Of a stretch of DNA of 64,000 nucleotides, positions 1 through 8,838 are shown piece after piece. How positions within the stretch are numbered: position 1 is the stretch's first letter; each line of letters opens with the position of its first letter. A model generated the notes under the pieces. The model saw only the letters and a list, made by a program, of their open reading frames with translations, ran no database searches and was not told where the DNA came from. Origin of the DNA: Paenibacillus sp. FSL H8-0048 (GTDB taxonomy: Bacteria; Bacillota; Bacilli; Paenibacillales; Paenibacillaceae); assembly GCF_038002825.1 (NCBI RefSeq), contig NZ_JBBODF010000001.1, forward strand, positions 2,046,001-2,110,000. The letters run 5' to 3'. Position numbers and translations under genes: made by a program.

Positions 1-152
1 AAAAGTTGTGCTATGTAAGGGCGATAGAGATAAGTGTGCGCTTCTTCAAATGTCAATACTCCCTCCATAAGGGAATCAAGCATACCAAGATTTAATATAC
101 ATAAAAACTTTTGAATTTCTTCCGATTGGTTCAATTCAATATTCAAATTCAT
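1..152 (-). CDS. DUF3969-like small protein (3' end cut off by window)
   Basis: An open frame starts at the ATG at 152, nine bases after a good ribosome binding site (AAGGGGTG), and runs off the window edge. The visible part begins MNLNIELNQSEEIQKFLCIL and continues LGMLDSLMEGVLTFEEAHTY. From memory this resembles the DUF3969 family of small cytosolic proteins that often sit in toxin-immunity gene clusters. It is the last visible gene of the minus-strand immunity cluster, so an orphan immunity role is an inference. Too short for a firm family call. Confidence 0.5.
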   Translation of the reverse strand, partial: MNLNIELNQSEEIQKFLCILNLGMLDSLMEGVLTFEEAHTYLYRPYIAQL

Positions 153-206
153 GTCAACACCCCTTAACTTAAGTCATCCCATGAATCCTTACAGGTGATT
201 TGTAAC

Positions 207-489
207 TCATACTTTCCTCGGGGTAAGCTCTTCCTGTTTATAGTTCCACCAATCCAGTTGTTCATAATAAATCCTTTTGGCCCAGTAGTCTGGTCCTTCG
301 TGAAATACAATATCATCTTCAGAAGTGAAATCTTTTCCTTCCCAGTACAAGTTAATTCTTTGAAAAGCTTCGTCTTCAGAAATCTTTGCAATATCCATCA
401 TGTTTAAAACAATGTCAAGACAGTAGATCTCCGTTGTAATGCACGTTGGAAACTTCAATTGATTTTTGACCATCATAAACCTCATACAT
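207..489 (-). pseudogene. Probably frameshifted immunity-like gene
   Basis: A well-placed ATG at 489, preceded by GAGAGGGGG and GAAGGA, opens a frame (MYEVYDGQKSIEVSNVHYNG...) that stops after 24 codons. The adjacent frame, open from 524 to 207, carries an acidic, aromatic-rich C-terminal part (FPTCITTEIYCLDIVLNMMD, later DDIVFHEGPDYWAKRIYYEQ). The good start and the good body lie in different frames that meet around 445-455, which suggests a single-base indel. No named family is recognised. Position among immunity genes suggests an immunity function. Alternatively the body is a whole gene starting at one of several internal ATGs with a weak ribosome binding site. Confidence 0.4.
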
Positions 490-644
490 TCCTTCACGCC
501 CCCTCTCGATCGGTAAGCAAACAAAATAATAAAGAACAGGTCAATTACGGTGGCATCTGACCATACTCAACCTGTTTAATGTAACGGAATAGCGTTATTT
601 AAATTATAAAGCTAAAGCATTTGATGTGCGGTTATTTTCAAAAC

Positions 645-1121
645 TCATTCGGTTAACATATTTAAAAACTCATCAAAGCTGTTACTTGTAGAATATGTTA
701 CAGGGTCTAATTCTGAAGATTCTTCATGATTCCAAACGCAAACAGATGGCTCTGTTTTACCAGTATTTCTATAGTCTAAACACACAAAATCACCTGCAAA
801 TAGAACAGCAATTGGTAATAACTCAGTACCTACTAAGTTTTCGTCTACACCAATTCTCTCATCTAACTGGGTTCTAACTACTCCTATATCGTAAAATTCA
901 TCTTCCCTCTCCCCAGTTACCTTCAAGATACATAAAAACCTATCAATAGCATAACTATGGTTGTCACACTTAAAACTATTTTTCACAGGAGAAGCACCAT
1001 TAAATTTTTTAATAAATTCTTTATATTGATCTGGCAATTTAATTCTCCACTTATTTTCTTTTTCAGTCAGCAGAACATCATCTGGCAATGGATATATTAT
1101 AGTTTCATCCTTAACTTCCAT
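645..1121 (-). CDS. SMI1/KNR4 (SUKH) family immunity protein
   Basis: A 158-residue cytosolic protein with the SUKH layout: an N-terminal segment LTEKENKWRIKLPDQYKEFI leading into FNGASP, a central strand-rich part with LPIAVLFAGDFVCLDYR, and a C-terminal SFDEFLNML helix. The run LPxxYKEFIKxFNG and the later FAGDFVCLDYR are typical of the family. SUKH proteins neutralise many different nuclease toxins in polymorphic toxin loci. It lies 24 bases after the Imm22-like gene and has no toxin directly upstream, so it looks like an extra or orphan immunity gene acquired from a lost cassette. AT-rich like its neighbours. Confidence 0.85.
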   Translation of the reverse strand: MEVKDETIIYPLPDDVLLTEKENKWRIKLPDQYKEFIKKFNGASPVKNSFKCDNHSYAIDRFLCILKVTGEREDEFYDIGVVRTQLDERIGVDENLVGTELLPIAVLFAGDFVCLDYRNTGKTEPSVCVWNHEESSELDPVTYSTSNSFDEFLNMLTE

Positions 1122-1145
1122 GTCTCTACCTCTTGGGTAACTCCT

Positions 1146-1532
1146 TTATTGGTATTCCACCGTGCCTAAGTATTTCAGGTAATTGGATGAAAATGTAGCT
1201 TCAGCAATCTGCCCAGTATACTTAAAGTTATAAAGTAAAATAACTGCATTAATATCGTTTGATAACTCTTCCTGAACTAGTGTATTAAATTTCGGGGCAA
1301 TTTGATCATCATAAGAGAATCCTTCAAGTAATAGATTTAGGTTATTACTTGCTTCTTCATAATATTCTGCTTCTCTTACTGCATCATCATATCTGCGAAT
1401 CTCAAAGTGATTAGCAAATATGGATGGGATAAAATCTCCTTCATCGGAATAAGAGACCATAAGTAATCTGTCCAATTCCTCGAAAGATTTAACATTGCCA
1501 ACCCACAAAGACACGAATCCTTCTTGTTCCAT
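1146..1532 (-). CDS. Imm22-type immunity protein
   Basis: A 128-residue protein starting MEQEGFVSLWVGNVKSFEEL, with SYSDEGDFIPSIFANHFEIR and an acidic middle (DDAVREAEYYEEAS). This matches my memory of immunity protein family 22, whose members begin with a (V)SLWVGN strand. It starts 11 bases after the stop of the truncated toxin at 1544-3352, so it is the likely cognate antidote of that toxin's nuclease tip. Acidic and cytosolic, with no signal peptide. Family call fairly confident; pairing with the toxin is inferred from position. Confidence 0.72.
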   Translation of the reverse strand: MEQEGFVSLWVGNVKSFEELDRLLMVSYSDEGDFIPSIFANHFEIRRYDDAVREAEYYEEASNNLNLLLEGFSYDDQIAPKFNTLVQEELSNDINAVILLYNFKYTGQIAEATFSSNYLKYLGTVEYQ

Positions 1533-1543
1533 GTTAAGCCTCC

Positions 1544-3352
1544 CTAAGGTTTTAATCCATCAGGTAGAGCATCTACCCCACCCTCAAATCTATAATTAGC
1601 CCAGTTCTGTAGCCTTCTTCTAAACATATCATAATCAGTAGACGAATCAATAATTTCTAGCAATTCATTATGTGCTTTTGTTGAGCCTTTCCCACCATGC
1701 TTACCAGTGGGATTCACAAATTTAGTCTCGCTTATAAGCGTCCTCATTTCAGCAATTTGTTCGCTTGTTACTCCCCATCTTTTGAATACGTCTGCTCTTG
1801 ATACCAAATGCCACTCATGTAATCCTCCTGGATGTCTGAGTCGATCTTTTATAGTATCTCTTAGTTTAGGGTCTGCCCACACTGTATTAAATTCATCAGG
1901 AGTCAGTGAATTGAACCAATCATCAAACTCACCGTCTTTAACAGTTGGAACAGAATCAAGTACATCCCCTCTCCCCTCACTCCGCCAAACCTGCCCCGGC
2001 ATCTCTACCGGGCCGGGACCACCCGGCGTTGCCGGGATTAACCGGTTCGGGTAAGGGTTCATCCCTGGAAAATCCCGATTTTTTAAAACATCCGGCACTT
2101 TCTTCACCGCATCGGTCAGCGGGTCCATTACCGCGTCGGCCAGCTTGCCAACTACGCCGCTCTTGGCGATAGGTACGCCGGGGACGAGGATAGATGCAGC
2201 GTTGCCGAGCATTTCGGCTTTTTGCTCCGGGGTGCCTTCATTGAAATTATGGTACATGGCTTTGGCCGCATCTACCAGTACTTCAGGGTGATTGACAAGA
2301 TAGTTCACCTTGTCCATCGTCTCTTGGGTCGTCTTCTCCGGGTCGATGACGAAGTCAAACGCGAACTTGGCGGTGTCTACCACGCCCATGACGGTAGACT
2401 CGATCAGGCCGCCAGCGAAGGCCCGGGTCACCTGATCCGTCTGCACCACTATTTTGCGCCATTTGGTCATGCCGTAGGTGTCTTCTGCCCAGGCAGAATA
2501 CGCGGTGGGCACGACTGGAGAATGTATATTTGGATCATAGACCTTCTCCCTGAAATAAGTATAGGTCGTCTCGTTCTCTTTGTTCTCTGCTGTGATCGGC
2601 GTGCCGTCCGGCAACGTCACTGGCGGGCCATGGAGCCGCTTATACTCTGCCACCTGACGCTCCAGCTCGCGAATCTGTTCCGCTCGAACCACCGCTGCCT
2701 CGATGTCCTTATAATTAATCTTCGCCCACGCGCGGTATTGCTCATTCACCAGTCCCAAGGTGATGGCGAACCGCAGTTCATCACTGGCGGGTACCGTCGA
2801 CCCGTCCGTCCGCAGCGGATTATAGGTGCAGGCCGATAAGGGGGAACCCTTGTATTGCGTCCGCAGGTCGGTCCTCGCATAGAAGCCCGGGTCCACGCCC
2901 AGCTTCTGCAGCAGCTCCCGCTGACGTTCCGCATGTTCATTCGCGGACTTCATATAGGCTTTGTTACCATACTTCTCATAGACAGAGTACGCCGCTTGAC
3001 TTCGCCTGATTTCCCGCAGCGCCACCGCAATCTTGGACAATTGTGCCCGCGCCTGCTGCTGTGCGGCGGGACTGCCGGATGACCTCTGCTGGAACAGCTC
3101 CGATATGACTGCATCTGCTGCAAGAGGCTGCAATTGCCTGTCCACCGAAGCGTCCCTGACGTTCCGCAGCAGATCTCGAATCATGCGGCTAAGGGTGGGC
3201 GGATGACGAAGGACATCCTGCAAACCACTCGCGGCCTGATCCCGAATGCCTTGCAGCCACCAGCTGAACATACTGCCTGCCTGCTTCCAGGTGAAGGCCG
3301 GTGTGGCCTTTAACAGACTCTGAGAACATGACACCTTCAAACGTATCTTCAT
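1544..3352 (-). pseudogene. N-terminally truncated orphan toxin with nuclease-like tip
   Basis: From about 3322 downward this is nearly identical to the toxin core at 3943-6081, but the N-terminal ~105 residues (the export domain) are missing. The first codons of the open frame (MKIRLKVSC) come from unrelated DNA. That unrelated stretch reads well in a different frame (AAVCLFPDDLDPDEDTFEGV, about 3390-3325), so it looks like the tail of another gene. The core ends at VWRSEGRG (about residue 461) and is followed by an AT-rich ~140-residue tip with GGLHEWHLVSRADVFKRWGV, then FVNPTGKHGGKGST and AHNELLEIID. The His/Glu-rich pattern suggests an HNH/Endo VII-like nuclease, but I cannot name the family. 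Followed at once by an Imm22-like gene. It is probably not exported as it stands; it may serve as a donor cassette for recombination with the intact toxin. Confidence 0.7.
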
Positions 3353-3432
3353 CAGGGTCTAAATCATCAGGGAATAGACATACTGCTGCATTAGTTTACA
3401 AATCAGCAAAGATGATTTATCAACAACCTCCT

Positions 3433-3927
3433 CTAAAGTTTTTCATTAGGTTTTAAAAACAGAAATTCTCTACGTTTGATAATTTCTTTGAAGTTCTCAT
3501 TATCCCAAAATCCAGTATTATTATTAATATAGATCACTTCATTTAATCTCACTAAATAAACTGTATCGCCATTAAACTCAAAAATGCAGTTAGTGCTGAC
3601 CTTATCCATGATTTCAAAAACAATAGTTAACATATTAACTATTGCTTTTTCCCATTCAAAGAACTTGTTAATTCTAAAACTTAAATCTTGTCGATTGATG
3701 AATTCATCCAAGAAGTACTCGGACTCATAACCGTAAAGTGACTTTGAAGTATCCATTAGCGTCAATGAAAATCCAAGCCTATCATATGTTTCAGTTATTC
3801 GAACCCCTTCTGACATTTTTTCAATTTTGTTCACGTCTAGTATTACACCCAATTTTTCCAGTTCAATACTGATATCAGTATTGGATAATTGTATCTCTTC
3901 TAACATAAATGAATATTCTAAAGCCAT
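3433..3927 (-). CDS. Immunity protein, SitI3-like
   Basis: A 164-residue cytosolic protein starting MALEYSFMLEEIQLSNTDIS with a good ribosome binding site (GGGGGAATACTC before ATG). The opening (A/S)LEY(S/D)F and the alternating short strands resemble the SitI3 immunity family, recalled rather than searched. It lies 15 bases after the stop of the full-length toxin at 3943-6081, the standard position for the cognate immunity gene, so it probably neutralises the tRNase-like tip. AT-rich and unlike the GC-rich toxin core, which fits transfer together with the toxin tip. Confidence 0.55.
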   Translation of the reverse strand: MALEYSFMLEEIQLSNTDISIELEKLGVILDVNKIEKMSEGVRITETYDRLGFSLTLMDTSKSLYGYESEYFLDEFINRQDLSFRINKFFEWEKAIVNMLTIVFEIMDKVSTNCIFEFNGDTVYLVRLNEVIYINNNTGFWDNENFKEIIKRREFLFLKPNEKL

Positions 3928-3942
3928 GAGTATTCCCCCGTT

Positions 3943-6081
3943 TTATGGAAGTAAGTCAATTACCTTTTTATCTTTAGTTATTACGATAACTTCATCTAAA
4001 TTCTTTATAGGCCAATCAGTGAATTGCTTTTTCAGTTCACTTAGATTTCCATTCCAGTCTCCAAGATTGAGTACAATTCTTCTTGTTTGGCCTTCTTTAA
4101 TTTTCTTCTTCTCTAGTTGTGAAGCGATACCACGTGGACTTGTCGTATCTTTAGGTGAATAACAATCAAATATAGTTTCATTGATTAAATAGTCAGGATC
4201 TTTATTAGTATCCGGTATTTTTGGATTCTGCTCAATATCATATCCGTTTTTAGCTAAAATCTCGGCTGCTTCATTCTCTCGTGACAACGAACGCTTAGTC
4301 TCTAAATCCATATTTTCTCTTATTGTAGTTTTATACCCTTTTGGCTGTGCATTTGGATTAGTAGCATTTATTGGCCTTGTTACTTGCCCAGGCCTTCCCC
4401 AATGTCCTCCACCTTCTGTTTGACTTGGAATTCCCCCCCTCCCCTCACTCCGCCACACCTGCCCCGGCACCTCGACCGGGCCAGGACCGCCCGGCGTTGC
4501 CGGGATCAGCCGGTTCGGGTAAGGGTTCATCCCTGGAAAATCCCAATTTTTCATAACATCCGGTACTTTCTTCACTGCATCGGTCAGCGGGTCCATCACT
4601 GCGTCGGCCAGCTTGCCGACTACGCCGCTCTTGGCGATAGGTACGCCGGGGACGAGGATGGACGCAGCGTTGCCGAGCATTTCTGCCTTTTGCTCCGGGG
4701 TGCCTTCATTGAAATCATGGTACATGGCTTTGGCCGCATCCACCAGAACTTCGGGGTGATTGACGAGATAGTTCACCTTGTCGATCGTTTCCTGGGTCGT
4801 TTTCTCCGGGTCGATGACGAAGTCAAAAGCGAACTTAGCGGTGTCCACCGCCCCCATGACGGTAGATTTGATCAGGCCGCCTACGAAGGCTTGGGTTACC
4901 TGATCGGCCTGCACCACTATTTTGCGCCATTTGGTCATGCCGTAGGTGTCTTCCGCCCAGGCAGAATACGCGGTGGGCACGACTGGAGAATGTATATTTG
5001 GATCATAGACCTTCTCCATGAAATAAGTATAGGTTGTCTCGTTCTCTTTGTTCTCTGCTGTGATCGGCGTGCCGTCTGGCAACGTCACCGGCGGCCCATG
5101 GAGCCGCTTATATTCTGCCACCTGACGTTCCAGCTCGCGAATCTGTTCCGCTCGAACTACCGCTGCTTCGATGTCCTTGTAATTCGCTTTTGCCCACTCG
5201 CGGTATTGCTCATTCACCAGTCCCAGGGTGATGGCGAACCGCAGCTCATCACTGGCGGGCACCGCCGATCCGTCCGTTAACAGCGGATTATACGTGCAGG
5301 CCGATAAGGGGGAGCCCTTGTATTGCGTCCGCAGGTCAGTCTTCGCATAGAAGCCTGGGTCTACGCCCAGCTTTTGTAGCAGCTCCCGCTGACGTTCCGC
5401 ATGTTCGTTCGCGGACTTCATATAGGCTTTGTTGCCGTACTTCTCATAGACAGAGTATGCCGCCTGACTCCGTCCGATTTCCCGCAACGCCTCCGCAATC
5501 TTGGCCAATTGCTCCCGCGCCTGCTGCTGTGCGGCGGGACTGCCGGATGACCTCTGCTGGAACAGCTCCGATATGACTGCATCTGCTGCAAGAGGCTGCA
5601 ATTGCCTGTCCACCGAAGCGTCCCTGACGTTCCGCAGAAGCTCCTGAATCATGCGGCTAAGCGTGGGCGGATGACGAAGGAGATCCTGAACGCCACGCGC
5701 CGCCTGGTCCCGTATGCCTTGCAGCCACTGGCTGAACATACTGCCTGCCTGCTTCCAGGTGAAGGCCGGTGTAGTTTTCATCAGACTCTGCGCCTTCGTT
5801 TCGGCCGCTTGATATTGCCCGGCCGCCCAGCGCAAGGCCGATTGCTTACGCTCTATCCGGTCACTAAGCGACTGTGCCTCCCGTACCAGTTCCTGCAGCA
5901 ACCGGACCGCCTCGCGGGAGGGAGATTGCACATAACCTTCCGGATAAGCAGTCTGGACCGAACGGACCAAACCGCTGGCGCTTCTGTTCATACCGGAGAC
6001 TTGCTCCTCCAGCACACGGTTCAAACGCTTCAGTCCCTGCTCCAGCTCCAGCATCCGCTTGATCTCCACCTGCTGCTGCAT
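3943..6081 (-). CDS. Full-length type VII-type polymorphic toxin, CdiA-like tRNase tip
   Basis: A 712-residue protein in three parts. Residues 1-105 are an alpha-helical N-terminal domain with YPEGYVQS and ERKQSALRWAAGQYQ, shared with the cell-wall hydrolase at 16147 and probably the secretion domain. Residues 106-548 are a core with a conserved linker and a Gly/Pro-rich pretoxin end (TPGGPGPVEVPGQVWRSEGR). Residues 549-712 are the toxin tip with ENEAAEILAKNGYDIEQNP, NKDPDYLINETIFDCYSP and TRRIVLNLGDW. The tip matches the CdiA C-terminal tRNase fold (PF18451-like): a buried ENEAA helix and a DYLI..xxFDCY strand pair. Base composition drops sharply at about 4435, where the tip begins. The start ATG follows GGAGGTGAACC. 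No signal peptide, which fits WXG/LXG-type export. Probably an antibacterial effector, with its antidote encoded at 3433-3927. Confidence 0.82.
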   Translation of the reverse strand: MQQQVEIKRMLELEQGLKRLNRVLEEQVSGMNRSASGLVRSVQTAYPEGYVQSPSREAVRLLQELVREAQSLSDRIERKQSALRWAAGQYQAAETKAQSLMKTTPAFTWKQAGSMFSQWLQGIRDQAARGVQDLLRHPPTLSRMIQELLRNVRDASVDRQLQPLAADAVISELFQQRSSGSPAAQQQAREQLAKIAEALREIGRSQAAYSVYEKYGNKAYMKSANEHAERQRELLQKLGVDPGFYAKTDLRTQYKGSPLSACTYNPLLTDGSAVPASDELRFAITLGLVNEQYREWAKANYKDIEAAVVRAEQIRELERQVAEYKRLHGPPVTLPDGTPITAENKENETTYTYFMEKVYDPNIHSPVVPTAYSAWAEDTYGMTKWRKIVVQADQVTQAFVGGLIKSTVMGAVDTAKFAFDFVIDPEKTTQETIDKVNYLVNHPEVLVDAAKAMYHDFNEGTPEQKAEMLGNAASILVPGVPIAKSGVVGKLADAVMDPLTDAVKKVPDVMKNWDFPGMNPYPNRLIPATPGGPGPVEVPGQVWRSEGRGGIPSQTEGGGHWGRPGQVTRPINATNPNAQPKGYKTTIRENMDLETKRSLSRENEAAEILAKNGYDIEQNPKIPDTNKDPDYLINETIFDCYSPKDTTSPRGIASQLEKKKIKEGQTRRIVLNLGDWNGNLSELKKQFTDWPIKNLDEVIVITKDKKVIDLLP

Positions 6082-6110
6082 GGTTCACCTCCAGAGTACA
6101 AATTCCCCGT

Positions 6111-8828
6111 CTAGTTATTCAAGTCGTCGAACATGGAGCCCTTCACTGTGATGGTCATGCAGTCCAGTGCCGTAATGCCTTCAATAGAACCTAGAGTGCG
6201 ATAGGCCAGCTTGCTCTTGCCAAGCTCCACATTCCCAACCGACACTTTAATCGGATATTCACCGTCCGCCATATTGGCGTGGGTATACAGATAGCTGTTC
6301 TTCGGGTTGACCACAATCGTAACGCGGGTCTCTTCCGTAATCTGATACATGCTCTGCCCGTTTTTTACGAATTCCTTATACTCAAAAGCCTTATTGCTTC
6401 CTGCCGTAGAGGACTGGCTATAGCCTTCCATCACTTTTTTCCAGTATTCATGGGTATCGCCCTTTACGTCCTGTGAATGCTCCAGCTCCACTACCTTTTT
6501 GCTGTAGCGGCTGCTATCTGTACTGCGGTCCATTACGGCCAGCAGCACTTCACCATTCACACCCTTTGGATTCTTGGCAGTCAGTACGCCGGTTTTACGG
6601 GCAAACCCTCCGCCCTGTTTGGCAAGCGGCTCATTGCTCAGGTTCACGGCGATCTTTTTGTTGTTGATGTAGATCAGGTCATTCTCGTAACGAAAAGAAT
6701 CAATGACCCGCTGCACCAGCTCTTTATGATCTTCGGTATCGTCCTTGACCGGCTTGTACACCACGGTTTTTACCTTGAAGGAATAGGACCCTGCCGGGTT
6801 AAAATAATAGCCCGACTTCACCGGATAGTTGAAGCGCTGCAATTCCCGGTCCGTGGCGAACACGGCTTTGTCATAGCCTGCTTTACCCGCTTGTCCTTCT
6901 TTGGCCGCAGTCCGTGAAGTCTGGTATTCTTGGCGCTGCGAACGGTCTGCACTCCAGGCAATGTCACCCATACCTTGCTGCGTAAACGTACGCTTGTATT
7001 GTCCATTTACAGCTACAGCCTGATAGGCTTGATTATTCTTATCTAAATGGTACATCCAGCGGATGACATCCACAGGATACGGCTCGGTTCTCCACAGCAG
7101 CTTCTTGGATAGAGCGGTTCCGGTGTTCTGCTCGATCTTACTATCTACTACAGGCTCCGGCACTTCCTTGCGTCCATGATAAAAATACATTTCATAGAGC
7201 TTCCGGTCCGTCCCCTGCGGGAAGCTGGCGGTTGCCGTCCCGGTCTCTTTCTTTGTGGTGCAGGTGCCATTGCTGCAGCTCGTCACGTCATACTCATAGG
7301 TTCTTTGGACTCCGCCCTGGAATTCCACCCGGCCTTCTTTCACGGCAGGGGAGTATGGATTAGCCGGATTCAGCCATTTGCCATGCTCAGGGTCATCACC
7401 GAAATCCTTGCGGTCAATCACCGCGCTGACGATGGGCTGGCGCGAAATGCGGCTCCCCGGATCATTCACCACATCGTTGTTAGACACCTTATATTGCCGG
7501 AATACATCCGGCGTCGCATTGGTCACATGCAGTTGCCCTGTAGCATTGTTGATCCACTTTCCACGCGGTAAGTACAATTGGGCAACTAACGGTGCGCCGC
7601 CGTAGATCGGGAATTCCACCTGCCGGGTCAGCACATTATAGCCCAGCGGCTGCGGCTTCAGCAGCTTGACGGCGATCGGATGCGAATCGAGCACATTATT
7701 AGCGAGCTGCTTCTCTTTAGGTGCTTTCCCATCCGGGTTCACACTGAACTTAATTCGCACCTCGCTGTCCGGCATCTTGAAGCTGGCTTTCAGCAGGCGC
7801 TCCCCGTTCTTGGGAATGACAAGCTCCCCGCTCCCCTTCTGCGCCTGACCGGTGAACGTCAGCTTCGCCGCTGAAGTATCGATGGCCTTGCCTGTACTCA
7901 CTTGAATAATCTCCCAACGGAAGGGAGTCTTGATCTCTTCAAGAAAAGAAGAATTTACCCGGATCTGTACTTGTACCTGTTCCCCGGCCTCTGCCTGCAG
8001 CGGCAGCTGTTCGAATTCAGCCTTTAAGTCATACTCCTGCTCGACCAATGCCAGCGGTGCAATCGGAATGTCCAAATACGTAATATTCCCGCTGTTATGG
8101 GAGATATAGACGGTTCCATACCCCCACGAGAAATACGTAGGCGGCTGGAGCACATGAACATAGTCAATCCACTTGCCGCCCTTGGACGGAGTGGCGTTGT
8201 TGGTATAGACCTTCATATTTTGAAGCTCTTTATTCTGATTACGGTACATGAAGTCCTTATACGTACGGTTGCCGCCATATTCAAAATTCAAGCCTTCGAT
8301 AATAGCCTGCTCAAAGGTCCCGTCCGTGAGATAAGCGGTGAGCTTGGGGTTGTTAGTGTTTTGGTAGCGGTCAAATTTATTTGTGTTAACTTTGAATTTT
8401 TGCTGAACGGCATCATCCTCCCAGGATTCCTTAATCAGGGAGAGATTCTGAATCTGCGTCCCGCTCCACCCGGCAAACCAGGGGACATTCTCTGTCGGTA
8501 CCGAGTTGCCTTCCCTGGTATAGCCGGAATATTCATATATTCCACCGTCCAATTGGATGCCATGACTGGTCCCGTAGACAATCTCATAGTAACGTTCAGC
8601 GCCGGAAGCGATCCGTTTTTGCAGCAGATCCTTGCGGTAGCTGCCCTTGGAGGTCTCCTCCTTGAAGTAATCCTTCACACCATATAAGTCCAGGTAATCC
8701 TCGTTGGCGAATTTCAGCACTTCGGCCGGAGTGGCCGGCTTCCCGCGTGCATCCGAGTACGTATCCATTTGGAAGACGGCAACAACAACAATGATCGATA
8801 GTATGGCTACAACCAGTGCTTTCTTCAT
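6111..8828 (-). CDS. Large membrane-anchored extracytoplasmic protein (905 aa), island component
   Basis: The start is placed at the ATG at 8828 (MKKALVVAILSIIVVVAVFQ), because this gives an N-terminal membrane anchor and an upstream AGGTG. Residues 5-24 are the only strong hydrophobic segment; the rest is a large polar beta-rich ectodomain. A middle section (about residues 290-400) looks like a CARDB/Ig-type repeat (AEAGEQVQVQIRVNSSF, later LANNVLDSHPIAVKL). I recognise no named family or catalytic motif. It lies between the toxin (29 bases downstream) and a stalk-domain protein (10 bases upstream), and a deleted second copy exists at 13689-13923, so it is a fixed part of the secretion/toxin module. 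A role in cell-envelope passage or surface display is conjecture. Confidence 0.7.
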   Translation of the reverse strand: MKKALVVAILSIIVVVAVFQMDTYSDARGKPATPAEVLKFANEDYLDLYGVKDYFKEETSKGSYRKDLLQKRIASGAERYYEIVYGTSHGIQLDGGIYEYSGYTREGNSVPTENVPWFAGWSGTQIQNLSLIKESWEDDAVQQKFKVNTNKFDRYQNTNNPKLTAYLTDGTFEQAIIEGLNFEYGGNRTYKDFMYRNQNKELQNMKVYTNNATPSKGGKWIDYVHVLQPPTYFSWGYGTVYISHNSGNITYLDIPIAPLALVEQEYDLKAEFEQLPLQAEAGEQVQVQIRVNSSFLEEIKTPFRWEIIQVSTGKAIDTSAAKLTFTGQAQKGSGELVIPKNGERLLKASFKMPDSEVRIKFSVNPDGKAPKEKQLANNVLDSHPIAVKLLKPQPLGYNVLTRQVEFPIYGGAPLVAQLYLPRGKWINNATGQLHVTNATPDVFRQYKVSNNDVVNDPGSRISRQPIVSAVIDRKDFGDDPEHGKWLNPANPYSPAVKEGRVEFQGGVQRTYEYDVTSCSNGTCTTKKETGTATASFPQGTDRKLYEMYFYHGRKEVPEPVVDSKIEQNTGTALSKKLLWRTEPYPVDVIRWMYHLDKNNQAYQAVAVNGQYKRTFTQQGMGDIAWSADRSQRQEYQTSRTAAKEGQAGKAGYDKAVFATDRELQRFNYPVKSGYYFNPAGSYSFKVKTVVYKPVKDDTEDHKELVQRVIDSFRYENDLIYINNKKIAVNLSNEPLAKQGGGFARKTGVLTAKNPKGVNGEVLLAVMDRSTDSSRYSKKVVELEHSQDVKGDTHEYWKKVMEGYSQSSTAGSNKAFEYKEFVKNGQSMYQITEETRVTIVVNPKNSYLYTHANMADGEYPIKVSVGNVELGKSKLAYRTLGSIEGITALDCMTITVKGSMFDDLNN

Positions 8829-8838
8829 CCATCTACAC

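Noticed and set aside
164..391. 75-codon minus-strand frame
   Set aside because: Overlaps the better-formed frame ending at 207, has no ribosome binding site, and its translation is less protein-like.
2222..2839. 205-codon plus-strand frame opposite the toxin core (and similar ones at 4384-5280 and 12123-12881)
   Set aside because: They recur in every toxin copy because the core is conserved on the other strand; no start signals.
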